64,000 bases of DNA from Streptomyces tirandamycinicus (GCF_003097515.1 NZ_CP029188.1:1443501-1507500), one strand, 5' to 3'; positions 8,903 to 15,865 are shown, counted from the first letter of the stretch. Numbers and translations are program-made. Notes: generated by a model from the sequence alone, not told the origin.

Positions 8903-10252
8903 ATGCCCGTACCCGTTCCGCGCCAGCGGACCGGCTCACCAGTCACCGCAGGCCCCGTCGCCGCAGCGCCGGCCCCCGCGGGTCCCGTCGCCGTCGACCC
9001 CGTGCCGGAGTCCGCCCTCGGCCCCGTGCCGGCGTCCGCCGTCGACCCCGTCTCGGAGTCCGCCGGCGGAGGCGACCTCACGCTCCTGGTCATCGAGGAC
9101 GACCCTACGGGCACCTTCACCGTCCCCGAACTGCTCGGCGCCGCCGGCACGCGGGTCCGTATCCGCACGGCCCGCAACCTCACCGAGGCCGAGCGGCTCC
9201 TCACCGACGACATCCACTGCATCCTCGTGGATCTCGCGCTGCCCGGCTCCGCCCGCGACCGCGCGGAGGGCGACGACCTGGCCGTGCTGCGGCACGTTCT
9301 GCGCATCGCCCCGAAGCACGCCGTGCTGGCACTCGCGGCGGACGCCGACTCCGAGCGCGCCGCCGAGGCCGTACGGGTCGGGGCACAGGACTTCCTGCAC
9401 CGCGACGAGCTGGACGGCAGGGTCCTCAGCCGGGCCATCCGCTACGCCGTGGAGCGCAAGCGCGCCGACAGCGCGCAGGTGAAGCTGGCCGAGTCGCGGC
9501 TGCGGGCGCAGGAGAACGCCCGGCTCGAGCGGGGGCTCCTGCCCACACCCCTGCTGCAGGGCAGTGACCTGCGGTTCGCGGCCCGCTACCGCCCGGGACG
9601 CTCGCGCGCCCTGCTCGGCGGCGACTTCTACGACACGGTCCGCACCCCGGACGGCACGGTCCACGCGATGATCGGCGACGTCTGCGGGCACGGCCCCGAC
9701 GAGGCCGCCCTCGGCGTGGAGCTTCGCATCGCCTGGCGTGCGCTGACGTTCGCCGGGATGTGCGGGGACGAGCTGCTCTCCACGCTCCAGCAGGTGCTGG
9801 AGCACGAACGCGAGAGTGACGAGATCTTCGCGACCCTCTGCACGGTCGACATCGCCCCGGACGGCCGGCGCGCGGGCCTGTGCCTGGCCGGCCACCCGTC
9901 CCCGCTGGTCGTCCGCAAGGGGCGGCCCGCGCAGCTGCTCCCGTACGAGAGCGGCGGCCCGGCCCTGGGCCTGCTGCCGCGCGCCCGCTGGCCGCGCCGG
10001 CAGGTGGATCTGGGGGCCGCGTGGAGCCTGATGATGTACACGGACGGCCTGATCGAAGGCCGGATCACGCCGGGCGGCGACCGGCTGGGCCAGGACGGCA
10101 TGGTCGACATGGTCAACCGCCAGCTGGCGGCCGGGCTCAGCGGCGAGGCGCTGCTGGAGGCCGCGGTGGCGGAGGTGCGCGAGATGAACGGCGGCGATCT
10201 GACCGACGACGTGGCGGTGCTGCTGCTGGACCGCCACCGGGCACACGGCTGA
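8903..10252 (+). CDS. response-regulator PP2C phosphatase (SpoIIE/RsbU type)
   Basis: A 449-residue cytosolic regulator. Residues 1-55 are a Pro/Ala/Val-rich linker. A receiver domain follows (LLVIEDDPTG with acidic pocket; phospho-Asp in CILVDLALPGS), then a short helical linker (VERKRADSAQVKLAESRLRAQ). The C-terminal half is a PP2C/SpoIIE phosphatase (ALLGGDFYDTV, IGDVCGHGPDEA, MYTDGLIEGR, DDVAVLLL) with the metal-binding aspartates present. Such proteins typically dephosphorylate an anti-anti-sigma factor. The ATG at 8903 follows AGGGAAGGAAG; a longer frame from 8780 has no ribosome site. No partner anti-sigma gene is adjacent. Confidence 0.9.
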   Translation: MPVPVPRQRTGSPVTAGPVAAAPAPAGPVAVDPVPESALGPVPASAVDPVSESAGGGDLTLLVIEDDPTGTFTVPELLGAAGTRVRIRTARNLTEAERLLTDDIHCILVDLALPGSARDRAEGDDLAVLRHVLRIAPKHAVLALAADADSERAAEAVRVGAQDFLHRDELDGRVLSRAIRYAVERKRADSAQVKLAESRLRAQENARLERGLLPTPLLQGSDLRFAARYRPGRSRALLGGDFYDTVRTPDGTVHAMIGDVCGHGPDEAALGVELRIAWRALTFAGMCGDELLSTLQQVLEHERESDEIFATLCTVDIAPDGRRAGLCLAGHPSPLVVRKGRPAQLLPYESGGPALGLLPRARWPRRQVDLGAAWSLMMYTDGLIEGRITPGGDRLGQDGMVDMVNRQLAAGLSGEALLEAAVAEVREMNGGDLTDDVAVLLLDRHRAHG

Positions 10253-10279
10253 GGCCCGGCCGGAGCCGGGCCTCAGCCG
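10246..10279 (+). terminator. terminator hairpin overlapping stop codon
   Basis: A perfect 15-bp inverted repeat (CGGCTGAGGCCCGGC / GCCGGGCCTCAGCCG, 4-nt loop). Its left arm contains the TGA of the phosphatase gene. Confidence 0.85.
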
Positions 10280-10393
10280 CGAAGGGTCCGCACCGGGGAC
10301 TGCAGGCGGCGGGTGTCCCGCGGTGGGCGTTCGGCAGTGGGCGTCCCGTGGTGGGCGTCCGGCGGCGCCCTCCCCGGACGCCCCGGGACCGCC

Positions 10394-10726
10394 CTACCGT
10401 CCGCCGTTGTAGGGCCCGTACGGCCCGTCGCTGCTCGAGCCGCCGCGCCGGCCGCCGCCGGACACCTGCTGAAGGGCCGGGCGGACGTCGACCAGGAAGA
10501 CGATCGTCGCGATCAGCCCGGCGATCTGCAGGAACAGCATCGGAATGATCAGGTTCACGGCGACCGTGACACCGAGCAGGATCAGCCAGAACATCTTCGA
10601 CTGCTTGCCGGCCGCACGGTACGCGTCCTCACGGGCGAAGGCGGCGAAACCCAGCGCGACCACCGCGAGAACGAGCATGGCCAGGTTGAGCAGCCAGAGA
10701 ATCGTGCCGAATCCCTCGAGCAACAT
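10394..10726 (-). CDS. DUF2516 family membrane protein
   Basis: A 110-residue integral membrane protein. It has three hydrophobic helices (GTILWLLNLAMLVLAVVALGFAAFA, KMFWLILLGVTVAVNLIIPM, and LQIAGLIATIVFLVDVRPAL), the middle two joined by a basic loop with AYRAAGKQSK. The tail is Gly/Arg/Ser-rich and cytosolic. The ATG at 10726 is preferred over the GTG at 10735 because AGGCGG sits 8 nt before it. DUF2516 proteins are conserved in actinobacteria; their function is unknown. Confidence 0.85.
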   Translation of the reverse strand: MLLEGFGTILWLLNLAMLVLAVVALGFAAFAREDAYRAAGKQSKMFWLILLGVTVAVNLIIPMLFLQIAGLIATIVFLVDVRPALQQVSGGGRRGGSSSDGPYGPYNGGR

Positions 10727-10881
10727 GCTGTGCACCGCCTAGTGGGTTGAAACGCGTCCCGGCCACGGTACGCCCGGGACAAGGCCAACGTACCCGCACA
10801 ACGGGCCGGGAACCCGAAAGGTGCCCGGCCCGTGGGATGTGCCCCGGCCGCGGCGGCGAGGCCGCTCACCGGGCGGTACCG

Positions 10882-11532
10882 CTACTTGCCGGTCTGTGGG
10901 CTGGTGGACTTCTTCGCCACGGGCTTGCGGGGCGCGGGCTTACGGGCGGCCGGCGGCGTCGGCTTCTTGTCCTCGACCCTGGCCGCCGCCTTCGGGGCGG
11001 CCTGGGTCTTCGCCGTGCCGTTCGCGGCCTTCGGCGCCTCCGCCCTGGCCTCGGACTTCGGCTCGGACTTCGGCTCCGCCTTGGGCTCGACGGCCACGGC
11101 GATCTCGGCGATCTCCTCCGCGGCCTCGCCACGCCACGCCTTCACGGCCTGCTCACCGTGCTCGGCGACCTTCTCGTAGGTCTCCCGGGCCCGGACCGCG
11201 TACTCCGCGGCCACGCCCACGCTGCGCAGCGCCAGGTCCTGCGCGTTCTCGCCGAGCTTCTTCAGGTCGGTGTCCAGGCTCCCGAGCACCTCGGTCACCT
11301 TGGCCTGCACGGTGGCCTGGGCCTCCCGGGCCTGAGCCACCACCTTGGCCTGCACGGCCTTCGGGTCGGTCTCGCGCACGGCCTCGATGCGGGCGGGGGC
11401 CTCGGTACGCAGCTGCTCGATCAGCGTGGGCACCTTCTTCGCCTGCTGCACTGCGAGGTCGGCCGTGCCGGCCGCGAAGTAGAGGGGGGTGGGGTCGGTG
11501 AGGGTCTTGCGCAGGTCATCGGTGATGGCCAT
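10882..11532 (-). CDS. HbhA-like helical protein with Lys/Ala/Pro tail
   Basis: A 216-residue protein similar in architecture to mycobacterial heparin-binding haemagglutinin. The N-terminal two thirds are a long amphipathic helix (MAITDDLRKTLTDPTPLYFAAGTADLAVQ onward). The last 60 residues are a Lys/Ala/Pro-rich basic tail (EPKSEPKSEAR..., then PAARKPAPRKPVAKK). In Streptomyces the role is unknown; surface binding is a mycobacterial property and should not be assumed. The start has GGGAGGA 8 nt upstream. It lies 34 bp downstream of the XRE regulator gene on the same strand, so the two probably form an operon. Confidence 0.8.
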   Translation of the reverse strand: MAITDDLRKTLTDPTPLYFAAGTADLAVQQAKKVPTLIEQLRTEAPARIEAVRETDPKAVQAKVVAQAREAQATVQAKVTEVLGSLDTDLKKLGENAQDLALRSVGVAAEYAVRARETYEKVAEHGEQAVKAWRGEAAEEIAEIAVAVEPKAEPKSEPKSEARAEAPKAANGTAKTQAAPKAAARVEDKKPTPPAARKPAPRKPVAKKSTSPQTGK

Positions 11533-11566
11533 GACTGTGGTCCTCCCGGATCGCAGATTCGTCGGT

Positions 11567-12001
11567 TCAGACTTCGGGTGATGAGGGTTGGTCGGCACCA
11601 CTTCCTGCGGCCGTGCGGGGGCCGTCCTCAGCGGTGTCCCTATCCGTATCGGCGTCGAAGCCGTTCTCCTTGCGGAACGATTCGTAGATCTGCAGCAGCA
11701 CCTGCTTCTGCTTCTCGTTGATCGAGGGGTCCGCCAGGATGACGGCCCGCGTCTCCAGTTCGTCCCGCTCGCGCTCGTCGAGGATCCCGGCCCGCACGTA
11801 CAGCGTCTCGGCGGAGATCCGCAGTGCCTTGGCGACCTGCTGCAGCACCTCGGCACTCGGCTTGCGCAGCCCGCGCTCGATCTGGCTCAGGTACGGATTG
11901 GACACCCCGGCGGCGTCGGCGAGCTGCCGCAGCGACAGCTGCGCGCTGCGCCGCTGCTCGCGGAGGTAGTCACCGAGACTGCCGACGTTGAGGGATGCCA
12001 T
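11567..12001 (-). CDS. XRE-family transcriptional regulator
   Basis: A 144-residue DNA-binding protein. The helix-turn-helix occupies residues about 9-65 (LGDYLREQRRSAQLSLRQLADAAGVSNPYLSQIERGLRKPSAEVL). A second helical region with DERERDELETRAVILADPSINEKQKQVLLQIYESF follows, then an acidic/Pro tail. This layout matches actinobacterial regulators encoded next to HbhA-like genes. A 20-bp palindrome just upstream is the probable operator, implying autoregulation of this gene and the HbhA-like gene. Confidence 0.88.
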   Translation of the reverse strand: MASLNVGSLGDYLREQRRSAQLSLRQLADAAGVSNPYLSQIERGLRKPSAEVLQQVAKALRISAETLYVRAGILDERERDELETRAVILADPSINEKQKQVLLQIYESFRKENGFDADTDRDTAEDGPRTAAGSGADQPSSPEV

Positions 12002-12032
12002 GGTCTCGATGGTGCGCCATCGCCGCTAACAA

Positions 12033-12052
12033 TTGCAAGCACCTGCTTGCAA
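12033..12052. promoter_or_regulatory. probable operator palindrome for XRE regulator
   Basis: A perfect 9-bp inverted repeat TTGCAAGCA-CC-TGCTTGCAA, 32 bp before the regulator start codon and inside the only A/T-containing part of the spacer. The position overlaps where a -35/-10 pair would be, which fits repression. Confidence 0.7.
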
Positions 12053-12060
12053 AAGTGCGC

Positions 12061-12318
12061 TTCGTCACCCGGGCGGCCGAGCGGGGCGCATGACTGATGT
12101 CCGTTCTCAGTAGATGTGGCGAGTCCCAGCGCTTCTGGCGAACGACTTGGCGAAGTCCTTGCGAAGCTGGCCAGCCTGTTGTCCCGCCTCGCTGAAACCG
12201 GCGGATTCCCAGTCATTCTCGTTCGCACTGTCGGGTTCTCTTTGCGTAGCTCTGAGCGGCTGTCCGCTCTCCTTCCAGTGGCTGGTCAGAGCCCCTGTGG
12301 ATCAAAATCCAAGTGCGT
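12061..12318. other. intergenic region, possible minus-strand gene remnant
   Basis: No gene can be assigned. A minus-strand frame at about 12114-12290 reads like a real C-terminus (NDWESAGFSEAGQQAGQLRK, then DFAKSFARSAG) but has no ATG, GTG or TTG start before an upstream stop. It may be the end of a decayed gene. Base composition is less GC-rich than the flanking core genes, marking the start of the accessory patch. Confidence 0.35.
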
Positions 12319-12356
12319 ATGAGCTGGTTCGCACTCGTATACTCGTGCGAGCTCAT
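12319..12356 (+). promoter_or_regulatory. leader hairpin of the DIP1984-family gene
   Basis: ATGAGC-(TGGT bulge)-TCGCAC pairs with GTGCGA-GCTCAT around a 10-nt loop containing TATACT. It ends 6 nt before the ribosome site of the next gene, so it could be a protein- or RNA-binding leader element, or the TATACT could be a -10 box. Only the inverted repeat itself is certain. Confidence 0.45.
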
Positions 12357-12375
12357 GGAGGGGGAGGTGGAGACA

Positions 12376-12846
12376 GTGAAGCTTGCTGAGGCACTGGCAG
12401 AACGTGCGGAAGCGACGCGCCGTGTAGAACAGTTGCGAGCGCGCGTCGTCAGCAGTGCGCGGTACCAGGAGGGGGAGACGCCCGCCGAGGATGCCGCCCG
12501 GTTGTTGGCTGAGGCCGGTGAGGTGCTGAGCGCTCTGGAGACGTTGATCCGGCGGATCAACCGGACCAATGCCACCGTGGAGATGGGTTCGGACGGCACG
12601 CTCACCGATGCCCTCGCACGCCGGGATGTCCTGCGGTTGCGTCACTCCGTGGTCACCGCGGCGGCGGACGCGGCGGCGGGTAGCGGCGAGCGGGGATTCG
12701 GCCGACAGCTTCGGTCCGAGCTGATGATGCTTTCCGCGCTTCCGGTGGCGGAACTGCGCGGTCAGGCGGATGTTCTCGCGCGGGAGATCCGCGAGGTCGA
12801 TGTGCGGATCCAGCGTACGAACTGGGAGGTGGATCTGCTGGACTGA
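12376..12846 (+). CDS. DIP1984-family (septicolysin-like) protein
   Basis: A 156-residue, mostly alpha-helical protein matching the DIP1984 family. It has KLAEALAERAEATRRVEQLRARV, then GETPAEDAARLLAEA, the signature LIRRINRTNA, TLTDALARRDVLRLR, and a C-terminal IREVDVRIQRTNWEVDLLD. The family is small, and the fold is known from structural genomics; the septicolysin name is historical and no toxin function is established. The GTG at 12376 is used because GGAGG lies 8 nt upstream; the frame extends upstream without a ribosome site. It is flanked by a leader hairpin, a hairpin over its stop codon and then a tRNA-like RNA, an arrangement that suggests an RNA-related role. Confidence 0.78.
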   Translation: MKLAEALAERAEATRRVEQLRARVVSSARYQEGETPAEDAARLLAEAGEVLSALETLIRRINRTNATVEMGSDGTLTDALARRDVLRLRHSVVTAAADAAAGSGERGFGRQLRSELMMLSALPVAELRGQADVLAREIREVDVRIQRTNWEVDLLD

Positions 12847-12858
12847 GTAGTCCAGCAG
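12835..12858 (+). terminator. hairpin across the DIP1984 stop codon
   Basis: A perfect 10-bp stem CTGCTGGACT / AGTCCAGCAG with a GAGT tetraloop that includes part of the stop codon. It may end the mRNA or be a processing site separating the mRNA from the tRNA-like RNA that follows. Confidence 0.6.
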
Positions 12859-12860
12859 GC

Positions 12861-12975
12861 GGGGACGATGTGGAGCAGGTAGCAGCTTCGGAGGCGTGCA
12901 CACACCGAGGGCTGGCGGTTTTCCAGCCCACTCCTGGCGCGTGAAGAGCAACGCGGGGTTCGACTCCCCATCAAC
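12861..12975 (+). ncRNA. tRNA-like RNA (non-canonical)
   Basis: The segment has a tRNA-style D arm: stem GGAGC (12872-12876) with GCTTC (12885-12889) and loop AGGTAGCA with the GG pair. It also has a tRNA-style T arm: GGGG-TTCGACT-CCCC at 12955-12969. Between them, where an anticodon arm should be, are GGAG/CTCC (12890-12893 with 12931-12934), an inner 7-bp hairpin GGGCTGG-CGGTTTT-CCAGCCC, and a 5-bp hairpin CGCGT/ACGCG (12938-12942 with 12951-12955, competing for G12955). A weak acceptor-like helix GATG/CATC closes it. No normal 7-bp acceptor, no U33-type anticodon loop and no CCA are present, so it is not a decoding tRNA. It could be a specialised tRNA-like RNA or a degenerate tRNA. Confidence 0.5.
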
Positions 12976-13122
12976 AGTGCAACTCAGCATGGCGTACAGG
13001 TAAAGGTGCACATCGCACAGCACATCACCACGTGCAGATCCGAAGCTGTGAGGGCGGGTGCGGGGCTTTCCACATCGCAGCACCATGGACAACGGCGATC
13101 TGAGCGCAACGGGGGCGTGCGA

Positions 13123-13524
13123 ATGGCTGATCCGTACATCATTCTGAACGAGCTCGCCCGAGAGCTTCGGTCGATGTCACAGGGCATCGAGTGGTTCGAG
13201 GGCCTCTCGACTGAGGAGCAGTCCAACACCCTGCGCCTCCTGTCACATTCTGCATTCAGGCCCGCGCCACCGCCGAGGACGGCCCGGAAGTATCCGACGC
13301 GCCGGACTTCGCGCCACGCACACACCGGCAGTTCTGATCGCACGAGGGCGGATCGACCAGCAACTCGGAAAGATCGCCAGTCTCACCCCGCACGACGAGC
13401 GCCTCAAGTCATTCCGGCTACTGATCGCGGTGCTGGCCGTCGCCGACGAGAACGCTTCTGCTCCGACGGTTGCGGCCACGCGTGGCATCGCCTGTCTGTC
13501 GACACCCCCGAAGCCTCGGCCTGA
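13123..13524 (+). pseudogene. DUF5958 family gene with three frameshifts
   Basis: Read in successive frames, the region gives one continuous DUF5958-type protein: MADPYIILNELARELRSMSQ then GIEWFEGLSTEEQSNTLRLLSH; FCIQARATAEDGPE; SIRRAGLRATHTPAVLIARG then RIDQQLGKIASLTPHDERLK; RRRERFCSDGCGHAWHRL. Each switch is a one-base loss (near 13247, 13289 and 13437), so the ends are back in one frame. Without them it would be about 133 residues with a C-terminal Cys pair. The function of the family is unknown. Either the gene is decaying or this stretch has base-calling errors. Confidence 0.7.
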
Positions 13525-13542
13525 TCCCTCGCGCTTTCGTGC

Positions 13543-14136
13543 CTACCGGACCAGTGGCCGGAGGGGAAACATCGCGCTCAGTCTCGGCAGTTTGCGCATC
13601 GCCTCGTCTTCGCATCGCACGTCCCACTGCTCGCCGCGCGGCCCTCGATTGCCGCCTACAGCGCCCTCCTCGGCTTCGACGGCTTCATAGAATGCGTCGC
13701 CGCAGTCGTCGTCCGCGCGGGTGAGTAGTCCATACGCCTCCATGGCGACATAGTCGAGAGACTCCCACTCCGGCCAGTCGTCGTTCCAGAGCTCCCGAGG
13801 GCGACCCACCAGGCACTGAACCTCTGGGGTGTCTGCCAGAGAGTCGGGATCGATCACTGCCCGCACGAAGGCTTCCCGACCGATCCCCACCATCCACAGG
13901 CCGAAGTAGCAGAATCCGTCGTCCGAACACCAGCCGCCGAAGATCCGCTCCGCAGCAGCCCAGAGATCCCAGGTGAAGGCTTCGTGCGTCACTTCGTCCA
14001 GGCGAACCTGGAACTGCACGATCTCTGTCAGCGGCCTCCGCGACAACTCGTCACACAACCACGTCAGCCGTTCGTCCCGGCCCCGCGTCTGCCGTCGGCA
14101 CTCTTCGATGAGCTTCCAGAAGGAGTCGATGTCCAC
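13543..14136 (-). CDS. DUF4240 domain-containing protein
   Basis: A 197-residue protein of the DUF4240 type: DIDSFWKLIEECRRQ at the N-terminus, LTWLCDELSRRPLTEIVQFQ, then WDLWAAAERIFGGWCSDDGFCYFGLWMVG and FVRAVIDPDSLAD. Its last 60 residues are acidic then basic. DUF4240 proteins often occur in polymorphic-toxin immunity or unknown accessory contexts; no function is established. The GTG at 14136 places the domain at the very N-terminus as is usual, though its ribosome site is weak; an ATG far upstream at 14325 adds unrelated residues and overlaps the divergent gene. It diverges from the two-gene operon starting at 14194. Confidence 0.7.
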   Translation of the reverse strand: MDIDSFWKLIEECRRQTRGRDERLTWLCDELSRRPLTEIVQFQVRLDEVTHEAFTWDLWAAAERIFGGWCSDDGFCYFGLWMVGIGREAFVRAVIDPDSLADTPEVQCLVGRPRELWNDDWPEWESLDYVAMEAYGLLTRADDDCGDAFYEAVEAEEGAVGGNRGPRGEQWDVRCEDEAMRKLPRLSAMFPLRPLVR

Positions 14137-14193
14137 GGCGGCACTGTGCCAGGCACCTCTGACACCGCAGGGTCGGCGAACTATGTTCGAGCA

Positions 14194-14463
14194 GTGGAGA
14201 ATACGGAGATCATCATCAAGCTCACCTCTGATGAAGCGCTGGTCCTGTCGGACTGGCTGGAGCGAGTGCAGATGACGGACCTCAGCCGTCTCGTCGACGA
14301 CGAGGCGGTCTGGGCGCCCATTCATAGGCTGGCCGGAACGCTCGACAAGTCACTGTCGGGGGTCTTTGCGGCGGACTACGCCGAACGTCTGGAGGCGGCC
14401 CGCAGCAGGCTTCGTCCAGACCTGGACGACAGTGCCATTGACGAGGAGGGTACGGACACATGA
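14194..14463 (+). CDS. hypothetical 89-residue acidic protein
   Basis: A small acidic protein starting with GTG (ENTEIIIKLTSDEALVLSDW then LERVQMTDLSRLVDD). The first 40 residues look like a compact beta-alpha domain with an LSDWLERV helix, then an amphipathic helical stretch ending DDSAIDEEGTDT. It has no recognisable catalytic motif. The stop overlaps the next gene's start (ATGA at 14460-14463), so the two products are co-translated. I recall similar short proteins in streptomycetes but no function. A partner or inhibitor role is plausible only by context. Confidence 0.65.
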   Translation: MENTEIIIKLTSDEALVLSDWLERVQMTDLSRLVDDEAVWAPIHRLAGTLDKSLSGVFAADYAERLEAARSRLRPDLDDSAIDEEGTDT

Positions 14464-14828
14464 AGCCCCTCTCGGAGGTGACTGAACGCGAGTACTTCGT
14501 CAGCGTCGGCCAACGTCCCGGCATGTTCGTCGGCAAGACCTCCTTCCACATGCTGACCGCGTTCCTGACCGGTTATGACCAGCATGCTCTCCGGCACGGT
14601 GGGCCCGGGCTCACCGGCTGGCACGACTGGCTCGTCGCCCGTCGCGGACGCGACTGCAATCACGCCTGGCCCGGCCAAATCCTCCACATCGCCCTCCCGA
14701 ACGGCTGGGACGACTTGTGGAATCTTCCACCTGAGGACGAACAGCAGGCGATCAAGGTCCTGTTCGAGCTCCTCGACGAGTTCGCTGCCGAGCGCGAAGC
14801 AGCGCAGGACTCACAGACCTCAGGTTGA
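14460..14828 (+). CDS. hypothetical 122-residue protein, coupled to upstream gene
   Basis: The product begins MKPLSEVTEREYFVSVGQRP, followed by GMFVGKTSFHMLTAFLTGYD. It continues with a Trp-rich middle (LTGWHDWLVARRGRDCNHAW) and an acidic C-terminal helix (DEQQAIKVLFELLDEFAAERE). The 'RPGMFVG' start and Trp spacing resemble small immunity-like proteins of secreted-toxin systems, but I cannot name the family. It overlaps the 14194 gene by 4 nt and ends in a terminator hairpin, so it is the last gene of a two-gene operon. Confidence 0.65.
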   Translation: MKPLSEVTEREYFVSVGQRPGMFVGKTSFHMLTAFLTGYDQHALRHGGPGLTGWHDWLVARRGRDCNHAWPGQILHIALPNGWDDLWNLPPEDEQQAIKVLFELLDEFAAEREAAQDSQTSG

Positions 14829-14861
14829 GTGAGACGCCGCACCGAGCAGCGTCTCACTCAA
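14825..14861 (+). terminator. terminator hairpin after orphan operon
   Basis: A perfect 13-bp stem TTGAGTGAGACGC / GCGTCTCACTCAA with an 11-nt loop; the left arm contains the TGA stop of the preceding gene. Its right arm can also pair imperfectly with 14892-14911 (TGGTTCA...TGAGAC), an alternative structure. Confidence 0.8.
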
Positions 14862-15181
14862 GATGAACCACTGCCGGTCAACACCTCGTCATGGTTCACC
14901 TCAACTGAGACGGGACAGCGAGCATGGCTGATGACGCTTCCCAGTGTTTGTGCGGACTCCCACGGGATCTGCTCGGTGATGTGATCGGGTCCCGGTCGAC
15001 CTGCGCAACGAGGTTTCTCGCGGGTTGTCCTACCGGCGCCGCGCGACGAAGACGAGCTCCGTGCCCGGCCTGTCAGGAGCGTCGCCCAGGTCTTCCACGA
15101 CGTACGCCGCTGCCGGCTCGGCCGGGTGCGTGATGAAGGCGGGGCTCCGGTGTACTCGCCTATCCACGACGGCCGAGGGCG
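14862..15181. other. 320-bp region without an identifiable gene
   Basis: Only short open frames occur (for example 14924-15133 plus), with no recognised domain. An imperfect inverted repeat links 14851-14870 with 14892-14911 (16 of 20 positions pair). The segment is likely non-coding or decayed accessory DNA between the orphan operon and vapC. Confidence 0.5.
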
Positions 15182-15601
15182 CTACAGGCCTGGAACGTTG
15201 CGCACATTCCGCTCGCTGACGTCGGGCAGGAAGCGGGCCACAGTGACGAAATCAGCGTCGTCGTGCAGTACAACCAATCCATGATGCACTGCGGTCGCGC
15301 AGATCATCAGGTCGAGCGGCCCGGCCGCGCTGAGCGCCCCCTTCTCCGCGAGCGCATACTGGGCCGTTTCGACCCAGTCCCACAACCTCTTCGGGAGAGG
15401 TACGTCGGGGTACAGGTCCATGAACATGTCCCCCATGGCCTCGTACTCCACGGCATTGCGCGCTGAGCGCCGGAACTCGGCCCGCTGGGGAGCGCACGAC
15501 CCGATGGCCCGGAGGGTGGTGGTCTCCAGCCACGCGTCCTTCAGTTGCTCCTCGCGCAGAAGGCGCCACAGACCCGAGGAGTCGAGCAGGTAGTGGATCA
15601 C
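15182..15601 (-). CDS. PIN-domain ribonuclease toxin (VapC-like)
   Basis: A 139-residue PIN-domain protein, the toxin half of a VapBC pair. The first acidic residue is in HYLLDSSGLWRLL, and the C-terminal acidic cluster is in GPLDLMICATAVHHG then LVVLHDDADF. Together these form the Mg2+ site of PIN nucleases. By family it is an RNA endonuclease. The GTG start at 15601 overlaps the antitoxin stop (TGA at 15598-15600), giving tight coupling. An ATG 18 codons upstream lies inside the antitoxin gene. Length and motif order are typical, so it is probably functional. Confidence 0.88.
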   Translation of the reverse strand: MIHYLLDSSGLWRLLREEQLKDAWLETTTLRAIGSCAPQRAEFRRSARNAVEYEAMGDMFMDLYPDVPLPKRLWDWVETAQYALAEKGALSAAGPLDLMICATAVHHGLVVLHDDADFVTVARFLPDVSERNVRNVPGL

Positions 15602-15819
15602 ACGCCGCCCTGCTTGTCCTCGACGCGTCGCTGCTGCCAGCCCTCGTAGTCCCACTGCTGGGCGGCGTGGAAGTGCTTGGCTACGAGCGCGGCCCGCTCA
15701 TGGCGTTCGGCGTACTCGCGAAGGGCGGCATTGACCACGTCCTTCTTGGTGCCACCACCGGCGACACGCATGGCCTTCTCCAACGCATCATCATCAAGGT
15801 CGATCGTCGTCACGCTCAT
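15598..15819 (-). CDS. VapB-type antitoxin
   Basis: A 73-residue antitoxin. It has an N-terminal ribbon-helix-helix region (MSVTTIDLDDDALEKAMRVA followed by GGGTKKDVVNAALREYAERH) that binds operator DNA. The Trp/Arg-rich C-terminus (QQWDYEGWQQRRVEDKQGG) would neutralise the PIN toxin. AAAGGAG lies upstream. It overlaps vapC by 4 nt, antitoxin first, the usual order. The A/T-rich promoter immediately upstream is probably autoregulated by the VapBC complex. Confidence 0.87.
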   Translation of the reverse strand: MSVTTIDLDDDALEKAMRVAGGGTKKDVVNAALREYAERHERAALVAKHFHAAQQWDYEGWQQRRVEDKQGGV

Positions 15820-15865
15820 ACTGGACTCCTTTATTCAAAGGTAATATCAAGTATATATCCGCGAG
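15820..15865 (-). promoter_or_regulatory. vapBC promoter/operator region
   Basis: This is the most A/T-rich stretch in the neighbourhood. On the minus strand it contains TATATACTTGATATTACC, offering a TATACT -10 box close to the vapB ribosome site AAAGGAG. Overlapping ATATCAAG/CTTGATAT half sites may bind the antitoxin. The exact start site is not determinable. Confidence 0.45.

Noticed and set aside
12861..12975. A functional decoding tRNA gene
   Set aside because: D and T arms fit, but there is no anticodon loop with a U at position 33, no 7-bp acceptor stem and no CCA end.
13006..13524. A single intact 172-residue protein over the DUF5958 region
   Set aside because: Family motifs in the middle are only readable in other frames; the in-frame middle is Arg/Thr/Pro noise.
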